Shown: positions 44,130-54,772, counted from the stretch's first letter. The stretch: DNA of 64,000 nt from Arion vulgaris (GCA_020796225.1 CM036760.1:5436001-5500000); one strand, 5' to 3'. Notes: a model not told the origin generated them from the letters alone. Numbers and translations are program-made.

Positions 44130-44735
44130 ATGTGTAAGCATGTACTGTACTTCTCTATGACTAAAATATCTAATAGAATACAAGTGTAAGCACAACTAAA
44201 AGATCTAGACATAATGTGTAAGCACAACTAAAAGATATACTAGACATACATGTGTAAGCACAACTAAAAGATATACTAGAATACTTGTGTAAGCACAACT
44301 AAAAGATATAGCGGAAATACATATGTAAGCACAACTAAAAGATATACTAGAATACTTGTGTAAGCACAACTAAAAGATATAGCGGAAATACAAGTGTAAG
44401 CACAACTAAAAGATATACTAGACATACATGTGTAAGCACAACTAAAAGATATACTAGACATACATGTGTAAGCACAACTAAAAGATATACTAGAATATAT
44501 ATGTAAGCTGGAGACGAGATTTGGAGGCGGAGATCAACAAGATAAAGAAGAGCTGGAGGGAGCTGCAGGAAATAGCTAGAGATAGGAAGACTTGGCATGA
44601 GTTGGTTGAGGGCCTATGCCCCAACCCGGGTAAAAAAAGGCAAAGAGAGAGAGAGAGAGAGAGATATATGTAAGCACAACTAAAAGATATACTAGACATA
44701 CATGTGTAAGCATGTACTATACTTCTCTACAAAAC
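44130..44735. repeat. 36-bp minisatellite in ZNFX1-like intron 1
   Basis: About eleven units of GTGTAAGCACAACTAAAAGA plus TATACTAGACATACAT and variants. A LINE end (44508-44663) has been inserted into it. Confidence 0.9.
44508..44663 (+). repeat. 5'-truncated LINE end inserted in the minisatellite
   Basis: Encodes SWRELQEIARDRKTWHELVE then GLCPNPG and an AG-rich (GA)n tail. It is flanked by an exact 11-bp duplication ATATATGTAAG (44497-44507 and 44664-44674). A longer sister copy is at 62925-63315 (+). Confidence 0.88.
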
Positions 44736-44794
44736 ATCCATTGCTACATTGACAAACCTGATTTAACATTCTATTAAAAACAATTCATATTTAC

Positions 44795-44880
44795 CGAATC
44801 AGTGAATCATATGTGACCCTTGGCGCTACAGCCTCCACTTCATCATTCTCAGAGTCAGAATCAAACGAGTTATCGCTCAT
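44795..44880 (-). CDS. ZNFX1: ZNFX1-like coding exon 1
   Basis: ATG at 44880 gives MSDNSFDSDSENDEVEAVAP, then RVTYDSLI, and the exon ends with CG before GTAAAT. CG plus the first base (G) of the giant exon makes an arginine codon, and the combined coding length (86 + 6430) is a multiple of three, ending in phase 0. This two-sided phase agreement is the main evidence. The acidic leader is unlike vertebrate ZNFX1, but N-termini of this family are variable. A possible upstream acceptor (TTTCTACCAACCTCAAG) lies 13 bases before the ATG, so a 5'UTR exon may exist. Confidence 0.7.
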
Positions 44881-45057
44881 TTTGGAAAATTTACTTGAGG
44901 TTGGTAGAAATAAAAACTTGTTCAAAATTGAAGAGGACAAACTGTTTTTAAAAAAAGGCAAAATATTAATTCTAATAATTAAAGTGAGCGAGATTGATAA
45001 AGTGTCATCTACACATCAAAGGACAGCTTATTATAAGCATAATTGAACAAAGCTTGG

Positions 45058-45247
45058 GCTACTTTTGCAAAAGCATGCTTCAGAAAGGTCAAAGCTACTT
45101 TTGCAAAAGCATGCCTCAGTAAGGCCAGAGTTACTTTTGCAAAAGCATGCTTCACAAAGGTCAAAGCTTCTTTTTCAAAAGTATGCTTCAGAAAGGTCAA
45201 AGCTACTTTTGCAAAAGCGTGCTTCAGAAAGGCCAGAGCTACTTTTT
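45058..45247. repeat. Second 36-bp minisatellite, upstream of the ZNFX1-like start
   Basis: About five units of ACTTTTGCAAAAGCATGCTT plus CAGAAAGGTCAAAGCT. The unit holds the palindrome AAGCATGCTT. One frame reads a 12-residue repeat (ATFAKACFRKVK), but nothing shows that it is translated. Confidence 0.9.
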
Positions 45248-45289
45248 CAAGGATAAAATCATTCTAGAAATTCAGAATACACAGCAAGA

Positions 45290-45615
45290 AATCAAGTTAA
45301 GAGATTATATTGAAGCACCATCTTGCCAGTTCTGCTTTATGGATTGAAATGCTGGAAAATGAAAAAAATAGAGATGTTCATAGACTATTCACATTTCATC
45401 ACTCATTTCTGCATAGAATAAAGAAAACTGTTTGGTCAAACAAAGTATTAAATTAGTAAAACTTTTTAAAATAATGCTTGAGGGCAAAGAGAGTGTATTT
45501 TTTCAGCCAGAAAGTGACAGGAACCATCAGCATGTGTACCCTTCAACATCTGTTGGGGAAGACTTGAGCCACTATGGGTCTGTTCGGAGTGCTGTGTTAT
45601 CAGTTCTGTAACCAA
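45290..45615 (+). pseudogene. LINE fragments (RT tail and terminal domain)
   Basis: STILPVLLYGLKCWKMKKIE is an RT C-terminal block. Further on TISMCTLQHLLGKT matches the terminal domain (ISMHTLRYLLGRL at 32575-33060). Confidence 0.65.
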
Positions 45616-45617
45616 TA

Positions 45618-45733
45618 ACCGTGAGCATCTGTAGCTCAAGCGGTAGTGAGCTCGATCACAGACACAAGCATACCTGGTTCAAACCCTACGGTAGGCAAGT
45701 TTGGAAGCAAATTAGTTTCTATGGAATTTTTCT
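45618..45733 (+). repeat. tRNA-SINE family 1, 5' part
   Basis: The best-kept head: CTGTAGCTCAAGCGGTAGTG (box A) and TGGTTCAAACCCTACGG (box B). It is cut at the junction with the LINE that follows. Confidence 0.8.
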
Positions 45734-45774
45734 TTCTTTTGTCCTTCTCTGCTTTTTTGCCGCTAGGCGTAGCA

Positions 45775-47640
45775 GGTTTAACTAATGATCGGTTTCCGAG
45801 AAAATGCACGCTCGGTCGCTTGATATGGTGTGGTATTGTGGAGTTTTAAGATGTCTGTAACTCCATCAACCCATCTTTTCTTGGTCTGCCCTTTCCTCTT
45901 GATGATTCCATTTTCAGGTTGTACGCTCTTGCAACTGGTGTATTCGGGTTCATCCTGACCAAGTGGCCAAACCATTTGAGTCTCTGTTTTCAATAAATCT
46001 AATAGCAGGTGTTGTTCGACTGTTCTTCTAATTTCCTCATTTCTTATATGGTCTCTTCTTGTTTTATTTACTGCTTTCCTCAGGCATCTCATTTCGCATG
46101 TGGTAATTTTCCTTTCTTGTTCTTTTGTCAGTGCCCATGTTTGGGCTCTGGTAGCACAGTGTTAGTATAAAGATTGAATTTATAACCTGTCGTTTAGTCA
46201 CTACTGGAATAGCTGGGTGTTTCAAAATTGGGGTAAGCTGGTATATAATGTTGTTGGCTTGCTGGATTCTAGTTTCGATCTCTCTGTCCAGTCTACTATC
46301 AGATGTGAAGATACTTCCAAGGTATTTGAATTCTCTCACCTGCTTTAGCGTTTGGTCATTTATTTGTATGTTGATATCTTTATGTTCTCTGCTTATAGTT
46401 ATGACTTCTGTCTTTTGAATGTTGATCTTCATGTTGTATTTGAGGCAGCTATTGTTGAGTAAGTTTATGTGTTCTTGAAGCTGTTCAATATTATTATGGA
46501 ATATACACTGGTCGTCAGTAAAGAGTTCATTTTGTTGGTCTGCGTTGAGTGATGCTTCATCTATTTTGGTGATACTATCCTGTATGTCTGGATCATTTAT
46601 TTTTCTGGTATCTATAATCTTGGTTCTTGCTGTCCTTCTATGTATTTTGCTAAGTGGTGTTTCATTGAGGTAGGCAATTAGTGGGCGGTGGTCTGTATTC
46701 ACTGTTGTGTTTGGGATTACTCTGGCGTCTCTAAAGTTGGATCTTCTTGTTTTGTGAGTTAATATAAAGTCTATTTGAGCAGCTTGGTCGGGGTTGTTCC
46801 ACTTGTACCATGTATAGATCTGGCTCATACGATGTTTATAAAAACTATTTGTGATATAGAGTCTGTGTTCTGCACAGAGCTCTAATAAGTGCTGCCCATT
46901 TTCGTTACATTCTCTGTCGATTGTCTACAAAGGTCCTAATTGTTCTTCCCATGGTGTTCGTCTCCGGCCGACATGCCCGTTGAAGTCTCCCATTACGAAT
47001 AAATCGTCTTTACTATGTGTTTGACTAATAAGATCGGACACTTTATCAAAGAATGCATCTTTTTCCTCTTGGGAGTAGCCATCGTTTGTAGGGGCATAAA
47101 TCTGAATGAGTGTTGTGTTTTTTGTTTTGCCATGTAGTTGTAACATTATTATTCTCTCAGATATGTAGTCAATTTTCATGTTTCTAGCTATGTCTGGATG
47201 TAAGATGAAGCCTACTCCGTGCACAGCTCTCTGTTGTATCTCTGTGCCGCTCCACGAAATGATGTAGTTGTTGTGTGTCACTTTAGTTGCATTACCCTTT
47301 TTCCTACAGTCTGCTATTCCCATTATATTAATCTTGTGTTTGATCATGAACTCCACTATTTCTGGTTCTTTATTGCTGAGCCCACAGATATTCCATGTTC
47401 CGATTTTAGTTGTTTGTCTGGCGTGTGTAGCTGTTTTAGTCACTGACTTTTCTCGCAGTCGCGTTGGGTTTATTTGTGATCTAGTTGTTTCACCACGTGT
47501 GTTGTTGTGCCGATCTTTGATAGATTTCTTCAGTTTACTTAGTTCTTGCACAATATCTAGAGCAGATTCTTGTGAACAATTAAATCCCCTACCGGTTTGC
47601 TGGACCTGTCGTAGGTTCATCCTTAATGAACACATTAAAT
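45775..47640 (-). pseudogene. LINE with endonuclease, internally deleted RT
   Basis: From 47635 down: a ~90-residue leader, then an APE-type endonuclease (KIGTWNICGLSNKEPE, IMGIADCRKKGN, IQIYAPTNDGYSQEEKD, LFVMGDFNGHVGRR, and after one in-frame TAG at 46925-46927, AQIDFILTH and TDHRPLI). The frame then jumps to the middle of the RT (FTDDQCIFHNNIEQLQEH, KTEVITISREH, FKYLGSIFTSD) and ends with MRCLRKAVNKTRRDHIRN and KKRWVDGVTDILK. The N-terminal RT (fingers and first palm motif) is missing, so this is a deletion derivative. Confidence 0.85.
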
Positions 47641-47726
47641 CACCGTAAACACATCCACAGGAATTATCACGTCTTGTTCACGTTGCCATCTTGACTGGAA
47701 TTTATAAAAAAGTGCAAACAAAAATA

Positions 47727-47844
47727 GACCTCACCGTTCAGAAAGCAATGGCAAACTACTAAACGTATAAGTGGTTCCTAGAAAATCAACGGCTTGTTTA
47801 CTGTGATTGATGGCTATGTCCTGTAAAGGATATGTCACGATTTT
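47727..47844 (+). repeat. tRNA-SINE family 1, 3' part
   Basis: GACCTCACCGTTCAGAAAGC to TGTCACGATTTTTTTTTT. Confidence 0.7.
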
Positions 47845-47854
47845 TTTTTTAAAA

Positions 47855-48050
47855 AGCGTTCGCAGATAGCGAAGTTGATAACATGCTGCACTAGTGACCA
47901 TGTAGCGTGAAAATTCCAGGGTTTGAGCCAACTTAGGTTAAAAATTCTCTAATTATCTGTGTTTACACTGTATGCTACATAAGACTATGATACTTTACTT
48001 GGGGAATTAATTTACAAGTATCTCTGAAGTTGGAGAAAGACTCGTTTGAG
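47855..48050 (+). repeat. tRNA-SINE family 4, diverged
   Basis: CGCAGATAGCGAAGTTGATA and CCAGGGTTTGAGCC act as boxes A and B; the body TCTCTGAAGTTGGAGAAAGA matches the SINE at 10761-11111. Confidence 0.5.
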
Positions 48051-49345
48051 GGACACTTGCGAAAAAGAAAGCAAGCACTAGCAAAAATCATTCACGGCTC
48101 CATGACTACAACTGAATTCATAGCAGGAGAATGGAAAAAAGCACAGACATCATTGTAGGAACTCGTTACAAAATTGTAAGAACTACGTCTGTTGAGCATG
48201 TGATGTGTGGAGAAACAAAAATAAAAAGTGTCGGCCATATTGTAAAAATGATGCCCAGTCCTAGTTGACTATAACTTTGTGCTTATGACAGTTCTTCTGG
48301 CCTGAGATTGCATGGGAAAAGACAAGATATAGTTATAGCCTATAGGTGTATTATTGTATAGACAACAGCAAGAATTGCTACAACGATATGGATTTACAAC
48401 AACCATTGAAATAAGAGACCAAAAACTGAAACTTTCCCACGTCATGAGTCATAGGCGACTGTACATTTACTAAACAAGACAATTGTGATCGTGTGTATTG
48501 TAGTAATTTTATGTAATCGTGTCCTATGAATTTATTACACTGTGTATAAGTATACAATCGCTACCACAACTTTCGAAAGTAATAAATAATAACAATAACA
48601 TATTCACAATAACAGGTTTATATACATCGTTATCATATGTTTAATACTTACCATGGTTACACTACAGAACTGTTAATTGTGTCAAAATGGTAGAATTTTG
48701 TGTGAAACATATGTGAAGCTAACAACACTAATCTAGCTGTGACCCACGATAATAATTTATCATTGATCAATATATCGTTTCACGCAAGTCTTCAGTACAT
48801 CTGATCAAGATAGCTGCTGCTATCAGTGTGAAAAAATGCACCTGATCTGGCAATATCATCCCTGTAATCATTATTTGTGTTACATATTGAAACACTTATA
48901 GCTGAAGAAAACAAATAACACTGATACCGTCAGCAGAGTTAGCTATATTAAATATAGAAAATACAACAAGTTGAGATCCCGGAAACAACATTGCAATTCC
49001 TAGAAAAGTTTGAGTGTGCTTACAAATTTGTGTGTATCGATTCGTGTTTTGCTTTCGGTTGCATTTCTTGTTCGCACTTTTTATCTCATTTTCCTTATTT
49101 GTCTGTAATATTTTATGATCATGGGGTTGTTTCATATATTTCCCAGTAAATGAAACCTATTCAATTATGTGTTGGTTTATACTTCAGCTTAGCTTACCTC
49201 TAAGTGTACTTTTCCATTCAAAATCTTTGCGTGTGTGTGTTTTTTTTTTAAAGATCCCTGTTTGTAATTTTGTTGAGAATTTGAGCTTGTAAATCGGTCA
49301 AGTTTGTTACATATCTAAAGACGATCATCTTCACAATACTCCTAA
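48051..49345. other. No gene recognised
   Basis: AT-rich intergenic sequence between the ZNFX1-like gene and the next recognised repeats. No exon, repeat family or RNA gene supported. Confidence 0.4.
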
Positions 49346-49346
49346 C

Positions 49347-49425
49347 CAGTGGCGGCTCGTCATTAATGGCCATTGGGGCCGGCCCCACCAAAAATAAAGT
49401 GTAACGCCTATTTATTAATGTGGAC
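49347..49425. mobile_element. hAT MITE, one end only
   Basis: CAGTGGCGGCTCGTCATTAA and GGCCGGCCCCACCAAAAATA match the complete copies at 49750-49914 and 50251-50417. The other end is missing. Confidence 0.65.
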
Positions 49426-49482
49426 GGAAATGTTGGTATCCAGTCATTTGTACCCATTCGCTGCTAAGACTCGCCCGTGTGG

Positions 49483-49722
49483 GCTCGCAAGGGAAGCAAA
49501 GAATAATATCACTGCGACCTACAATGCATGTTGTAAGAGGCGACTGATGTAAGCCCTAGGGATGCCACCCTCTAGTAATTAAAAAGCAGCGCATAAATCG
49601 GATATGCTGGCCTACTTGTAGGCGCATAACTTGCACAACGTAAATCTCTCATTAGGCGCAGATCACATACAAATCACACAGTCAGAGTGGTTGACAAGTG
49701 GTCGACATGGAGCGTTCGAAGA
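49483..49722 (+). repeat. SINE-like family C
   Basis: GGAAGCAAAGAATAATATC to GGTCGACATGGAGCGTTCG, near full length. Confidence 0.85.
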
Positions 49723-49749
49723 AGCTGCTAAAATTAATATCTGTAGATC

Positions 49750-49914
49750 CAGTGGTGGCTCGTCATTAAGGGCTAGAGGGCCGGCCCCACCAAAAATAAT
49801 GCGTAACGTGCATTTATTATTTAATAAATTAAAATATAACCTAACCCAAAACCATGATTTTCCCGAAAATCTGTGTCTGACCCCACCAACAAAAACGATC
49901 ACGAGCCGCCACTG
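49750..49914. mobile_element. hAT-type MITE, 165 bp, perfect 8-bp duplication
   Basis: TGTAGATC flanks both sides (49742-49749, 49915-49922). Terminal inverted repeats CAGTGGTGGCTCGTC and CAGTGGCGGCTCGTG. An 8-bp duplication and CAGTGGCGG ends indicate the hAT superfamily. No ORF. Confidence 0.92.
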
Positions 49915-49924
49915 TGTAGATCTA

Positions 49925-50690
49925 TGTACCTACTGGATAACATCTTCTGTAAGGCCCATCCATAATTTACCTCTCTTTAGTCTGTTCCCTTTAGATGTAG
50001 TCAGCACAACATGGAGTTGGTGCCGAATGTCAACATTTACCCTGAGGTAACCACATGCTCTGGATCGTTTAACCCTATTAATCAAGGTGGGAAAGTCTAG
50101 AGAGGTAGGCTCTATCTCATTGTTTGGCATGCCATGTCTTTGGTGCACTCAAGAATTACACGCATTGTTTCGTTTTCGGTTCTCATCAGCATGTTTATTT
50201 GTGTGGCGCTATCAAGATGACCAGTGTTTAATGTTACAGAGAACCAGCACCAGTGGCGGCTTGTGCTAATTTTTACTGGTGGGACCAGACAAATTTTTTG
50301 TTAAAAATCATGATATTGGGTTAGGTTATATTTTCATTTATACAATAATAAATACACGTTACACATTATTTTTGGTGGGGACCAGCCCAACTAGCCCTTA
50401 ATGACGAGCCACCACTGACCAGCACCTTGCGTAATATCACAAGTAGATGGTGTTTATCTTAGCTGCCATGACATTTATTATCGATATACCTTTTCTACAT
50501 CTTTGTTAACAGTGTGGTCAATGTGATCTTTGAATCACAGACCACAGTCAAAACTCACATCTAAGTATTTTATTGAGCTGGTTCTCTCAATGTCTGTCCC
50601 ACAAAATATCATTGTTAGCATTGCTGTTCTGATAACATTATTGTACAGTGAAAACTAAATTACTGTTGTTTTGGATGTGTTGACTGTTGT
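49925..50690 (-). pseudogene. I-like LINE RT fragment split by a hAT MITE
   Basis: Minus frames: TAMLTMIFCGTDIERTSSIK, YLDVSFDCGL and FKDHIDHTVNKD upstream of the MITE, and a degraded LGCTxDT-like block near 50130 beyond it. The same blocks occur in order in the 17-19 kb copy. Confidence 0.65.
50251..50417. mobile_element. hAT-type MITE, 167 bp, perfect 8-bp duplication
   Basis: ACCAGCAC flanks both sides (50243-50250, 50418-50425). Ends CAGTGGCGGCTTGTG and CAGTGGTGGCTCGTC. Same family as 49750-49914 in opposite orientation. Confidence 0.92.
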
Positions 50691-50694
50691 CACA

Positions 50695-51200
50695 GAACTA
50701 TTGCACCATGATTACAGATCTGATCCAATTCTTTTTGTAACTCCCAAACAACAATGGCTTTATCGTTTTCCTGTATTCTTCTTCTTCTCTTCCACAATTT
50801 ACTTCTTTAAAGAAGGGGTGGGGCTGGGGGAGATGTAGTGATCTTGTGTGTGCTTGTTTTAAGGCACTGTGTAAGCTGATATTCATTTTCGTAAGGCTGT
50901 TCTTGATGCCGTTGCTCCATCTTTGCGTGGTCTTCTTCTTACTTTGTACTTGTTATACTTTTTCTGTGTGGCAGGCAATACCAGGGTATTCCTGTCAAGT
51001 GTCCAAACCATTTAATCTGTTGTTCTTTTATGAATTGCATAACTGGTTTCACATCCAGTCTTCTTCTGATTTCTACATTTCTAATTTTGTCTCTTATTGT
51101 CACACCTGCAGCTCTTCTAAGACACCTCATCTCTGTCGTTATGATTTTCTGCTCATTAGCTACTGTTATTGGCCATGTTTGACACTGGTAACATAGTGTT
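50695..51200 (-). pseudogene. LINE RT C-terminal fragment
   Basis: MRCLRRAAGVTIRDKIRNVE, RRRLDVKPVMQFIKEQQIKW and FGHLTGIP, then a frameshifted tail. Confidence 0.8.
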
Positions 51201-51339
51201 GGTCATAAAATTGTTCTTATACCCTGTATGTGGAACATTAATTATTCTGACTAAATAGATATTCTCCTTTGATGTCTATTTTTAGAGTACTTCACTGACT
51301 GTCTACTATATTCACACATCCTAGCACAATATATTGACT

Positions 51340-51480
51340 TGACTTATTCCTCTCGGTTCCTCTTGGAGCATAGGGTCTCAACAGTTGTTTGCCACTTTTT
51401 CTGGTCTCTGGCTGTTTTCTTTATGGTCTCCCAGGATAATCAAGCACCCTTCAGTTTCTCAAGCAGTCTCCAGGTCGCAC
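51340..51480 (-). pseudogene. LINE RT end
   Basis: Minus frame WETIKKTARDQKKWQTTVET then LCSKRNREE, the RDxxxW...LC end of LINE proteins. Confidence 0.55.
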
Positions 51481-51734
51481 AATATATTGCAACAATGTAA
51501 ACCATCAGTCACATTTAAGGCTACTACGCGATCATATAGCCACACACTGATAAAAGTCTCACAAGCTCTGGTATAACCAACAAGAACAGTTTTGGGTTGA
51601 AAGATTGTGTCTCGGCTTACAGCAAAGAAAACTGACAAAGAATTAATTCACAAGAACTCAAATGTTTCTTACACACGTCTAAACATTTGGTTGTCTTGCT
51701 ATTTATCATTATTAGGAACTGAATTTCTAATACG

Positions 51735-52790
51735 TTGCATTTGTAGACCAGGAAAAAGCGTTCGACCGCGTAGATAGGCACAAGTTGTGGAAAATACTAA
51801 CAACCTATGGGGTTAATGAACACCTAATCAACCTTTGCAAGAACATTTATACTGACAGCCAATGTACGATTAGAACAAATACAGGACTATCAGAAAAGTT
51901 TCACGTAGGGTCAGGAGTAAGACAAGGTTGCGTACTATCCCGCTGCTATTCATCACTTACATTGACCACATTTGTAAAATAGCTAACACCACCGAAGGAA
52001 ACAACCTCGGAGAACTCTTAAATGAATTTCTTTTGCAGACGATCAGGCAATCATATCAACAACAGAAGAACAGCTACAACAACACATCAACAGACTCCAG
52101 TTAGCATGTAACGAATACAACATGAGAATTAACATAGACAAAACAGAAGTAATGACATTCGCCAGAGAGGAAAACACTACCAACATCGCCATCGATAATC
52201 ATCTACTAAATCAAGTAAAAGATTTCACATACCTGGGGAGCATTTTTTCAGCAAATGGAAGAATAACTAATGAAATTCAACACAGATGCAACAAAGCAAA
52301 TCAAATGATAGGCAAATGGCGCCAATTTTAAGATGCAAACACGTCACCATGAACACAAAAAGAGCAATGTTCAACACAATCTTTCTCCCCACATTATGTT
52401 ACCAGTGCCAAACCTGGACGCTGACAACAAACGATAGAAGAAAACTAGTCACAACAGAGATGAAGTGTCTACGCAGAATGCTGGGTGTAACAAGAAGAGA
52501 CCGGTTGAGAAATGAAGACATCAGGAAAAAGTGGGTACAACATCAGTACTAGACTTCATCAAGAAACAACAAATTAAATGGTTCGGTCACGTAAGCAGAT
52601 TACCATCAGACAGTGCACCTCAAAGAGCAATGCTGCTCGATACAATGGGTACAAAGCAAAGGCCGGCCACGCAAAAGATGGACCTCAGAGATAACAGAGG
52701 CGACAAAGAGACTATCTACGAAGGATACTAGCCCGTTAAATCTCTTCCTGACCTGACGCTCGTAGGCATACAGGATTCGAAAGAAAGAAA
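51735..52790 (+). pseudogene. LINE reverse transcriptase, palm to C-terminus
   Basis: In order: FVDQEKAFDRVDRHKLWKIL, GSGVRQGCVLS, FADDQAIISTTEEQLQQHIN, MRINIDKTEVMTFA, DFTYLGSIFSANGRI, YQCQTWTLTTNDRRKL, KCLRRMLGVTRRDRLRNEDI, KWFGHVSRLPSD and a PxxRWTSEITEA-like end. At least four frameshifts. It contains the FADD catalytic motif. Confidence 0.88.
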
Positions 52791-52879
52791 CTGAATAGCA
52801 TAAACTGCAAGAAGTTATTTTAAGTTAAACCGAGAAAGACATCTTTCTAGTGTTATATATAACTACATATAAAGAGAAA

Positions 52880-53065
52880 TGTAGGTTTGGTGAAGACTAA
52901 TATGGAAGGAGGCATCCCGGCAAAGAGGAAGACCACGGGGACGATGGATTCAAGATGAAACTGATGATTTAAGCATGACGGTTAGAGGTGGGACATCTGG
53001 CCTATGAGAGAGAAATTCAGAAGGACTGTTTGTGTGGCAAAGTTCTGCGCAGGGCAAGCTTTTTG
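52880..53065 (+). pseudogene. LINE RT C-terminal fragment
   Basis: Sister of 32156-32345: GGIPAKR-type, GRPRGRWIQD-like and GHLAYERE-like blocks across frames. Confidence 0.65.
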
Positions 53066-53084
53066 ATGTTATATAGAATTAGAG

Positions 53085-53330
53085 GGAGACTGTGGCTGAG
53101 TGGTTAAGCCCTTTGCCTTGCGAGTCGAAGGTCATGGGTTCGAATCGGACCGCGCCTTCTGTTCACGAGTGCAGTTTTTTCCAGAGACCCCTAGGATTGT
53201 TGCTGGAGCTACGAGTTCGTGCAATACTCTCGGCAGGTGGCGTGTCATTTCTGCGGAGAGGGACCGAGCCATATGGGGTAAAACCCGGTGCAATGAAGTC
53301 AATCCTTCGGCTTTAAAACCCCCACCTTTA
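53085..53330 (+). repeat. tRNA-derived SINE family 2
   Basis: A tRNA-like head with box A TGGCTGAGTGGTTAAGCC and box B GGGTTCGAATCGG, then the body CCTAGGATTGTTGCTGGAGC and ACTCTCGGCAGGTGGCGTGT. A second copy (59715-60150) is split by a MITE. Confidence 0.85.
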
Positions 53331-53339
53331 GAGGGAGAC

Positions 53340-53750
53340 TGCAGAAAAACAGTAAATAATGTGTTCACCTTTAAACTCCCAACTGAGCACATGTCTTCAA
53401 CAAACTTCTTCCAGCTCTCTCTCTTCCCATCCCTTCCACTTCTTTCTATGTTTTATCTATCCTTTTAATATCAGTCTCCAGCTTTCTTCTTCAGGTATCT
53501 TGACATCTTTATTTGTTCCCCTTTCTGTGTATATGTTGCTACCAAGGTATGTGTATGTTTCTACGTGCCGCAGAGCTGTTTCCTCCAGTATAATCTGGTT
53601 TACATTGACTGCATTTATTCTCATGACCGCAGTCTTTTCCCTGTGTACTTTCAAACCTAGTTGCTGAGATTTATTATTTAGAATATTCATTTTATCTTTA
53701 ATCTGTGTGTGATAAATAATGAGTTCAGTTGCTGTTTATTCTTGTCCTCA
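53340..53750 (-). pseudogene. LINE RT fragment
   Basis: Minus: LNNKSQQLGLKVHREKTAVM and ETYTYLGSNIYTERGTNKDV, then a jump to EESWRLILKG, the LINE tail, so an internal piece is deleted. Same lineage as 190-1077. Confidence 0.75.
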
Positions 53751-53999
53751 AGTATGTTATTTCCATTCCAACTTAATTATTTTTGTTTACCTGTGACTCT
53801 TAAAGTAAACTATTGGGATGTAAAACCATACAAGATCTCCAACTGCTAGCAACGAACCACATCACATGGAGCTCTAAAACCTCTGCCTTTGGCACGAAAG
53901 GAACAAACTAACTTATTAGAAGCAATACAGATATAGATGTAACGGCAAAGAACTCATTTTCTTACAGAGGTACACTTGAGAATAAGGCGTTAAGCCCGT
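53751..53999. other. Unassigned
   Basis: No recognised feature. Confidence 0.3.
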
Positions 54000-54185
54000 A
54001 TTTTTCTCTTACCATCGACAGGGTCAACATCACGCCAACTGCTTTCTTCCCCAATTCTTCTCTGGTACTCAATTGAGACTGGGCCAATCTGAGAGCCGTA
54101 CGGTCTAGAAAAAATTGACACATCACTGGAGAATTGAGCCCAAGACCTATGTAGCAAGTGGACTAGGCTATCGCGGCTACTACAT
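54000..54185 (-). repeat. tRNA-derived SINE family 3
   Basis: Minus: AGCCGCGATAGCCTAGTCCA, then CTTGCTACATAGGTCTTGGG, and the body CCCAGTCTCAATTGAGTACC. Confidence 0.7.
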
Positions 54186-54399
54186 ATGAACTGTCAGTCT
54201 TTTTTGTGTTTGTTAGTTCCGATCTTGGTAAATACACGATGACTGTATTTTTCCAATATTGCATGTCAAATAATTTTTGTACATATATTGGTCTAGATTT
54301 CATTTTGGTAAATGGTGGAGTTTACGGAGAAGAGTGGTGTATATTCCAAGTGTGGTAGGCATGCGTCTCATGCGCAAGTGAAACTTTCATTTATTTAAA

Positions 54400-54600
54400 T
54401 AGTATGTTATGAAAGTTTCTTGAGAAGTTTTGTAAACATTTAAAGGCATTGTTGTTAATAATGTTTATCGATACAAGGGAAGACTGCAGTAAAGCTATGT
54501 AGCAATGGCGAAACACGTAAAAATAAAGTACTGTAGTCTTACAAATTACAAAATGAATACAGAGCAACATTTCGACCAAAAGGCCTTTATCAAGCAAAGG
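54400..54600 (-). repeat. Interspersed repeat B, copy 2
   Basis: Inverted relative of 23995-24140; blocks GCAATGGCGAAACACGTAA, AAGTACTGTAGTCTTAC and ACCAAAAGGCCTTTAT. Confidence 0.65.
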
Positions 54601-54772
54601 ATACAACAGAAGTGAAGAATGTCACTTCTTATACGGCACATAACATATATAATCAGACAATAAACTCCTAACGGCCCTAAAACCACTTCCCTAAAATCAT
54701 TTTAAGGCTGTAAGGAATTTATTTTCTGATTCTATTTGTTCCGTGTAAGAAGTGAAATGTTTCACTTCTTCA

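Larger units (their letters stand above)
41843..44794 (-). other. ZNFX1: ZNFX1-like intron 1
   Basis: 2.95 kb. Contains tRNA-SINE family 3 (41919-42150), an orphan acidic coding-like segment (42690-42962), a tRNA-SINE (43335-43550), a family C copy (43863-44120) and most of a 36-bp minisatellite (44130-44735). Confidence 0.65.

Noticed and set aside
44130..44735. CRISPR-like array of regular repeats
   Set aside because: Contiguous 36-bp units without unique spacers; eukaryotic context; it is a minisatellite.
45043..45267. ORF with 12-residue ATFAKACFRKVK repeats as a gene
   Set aside because: It is a tandem DNA repeat whose 36-bp unit automatically gives an open repeated frame; no start context, domain or splice support.
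53085..53160. Functional tRNA gene
   Set aside because: Good A and B boxes, but the acceptor stem does not close, and the sequence continues into a body shared with another copy, so it is a SINE head.
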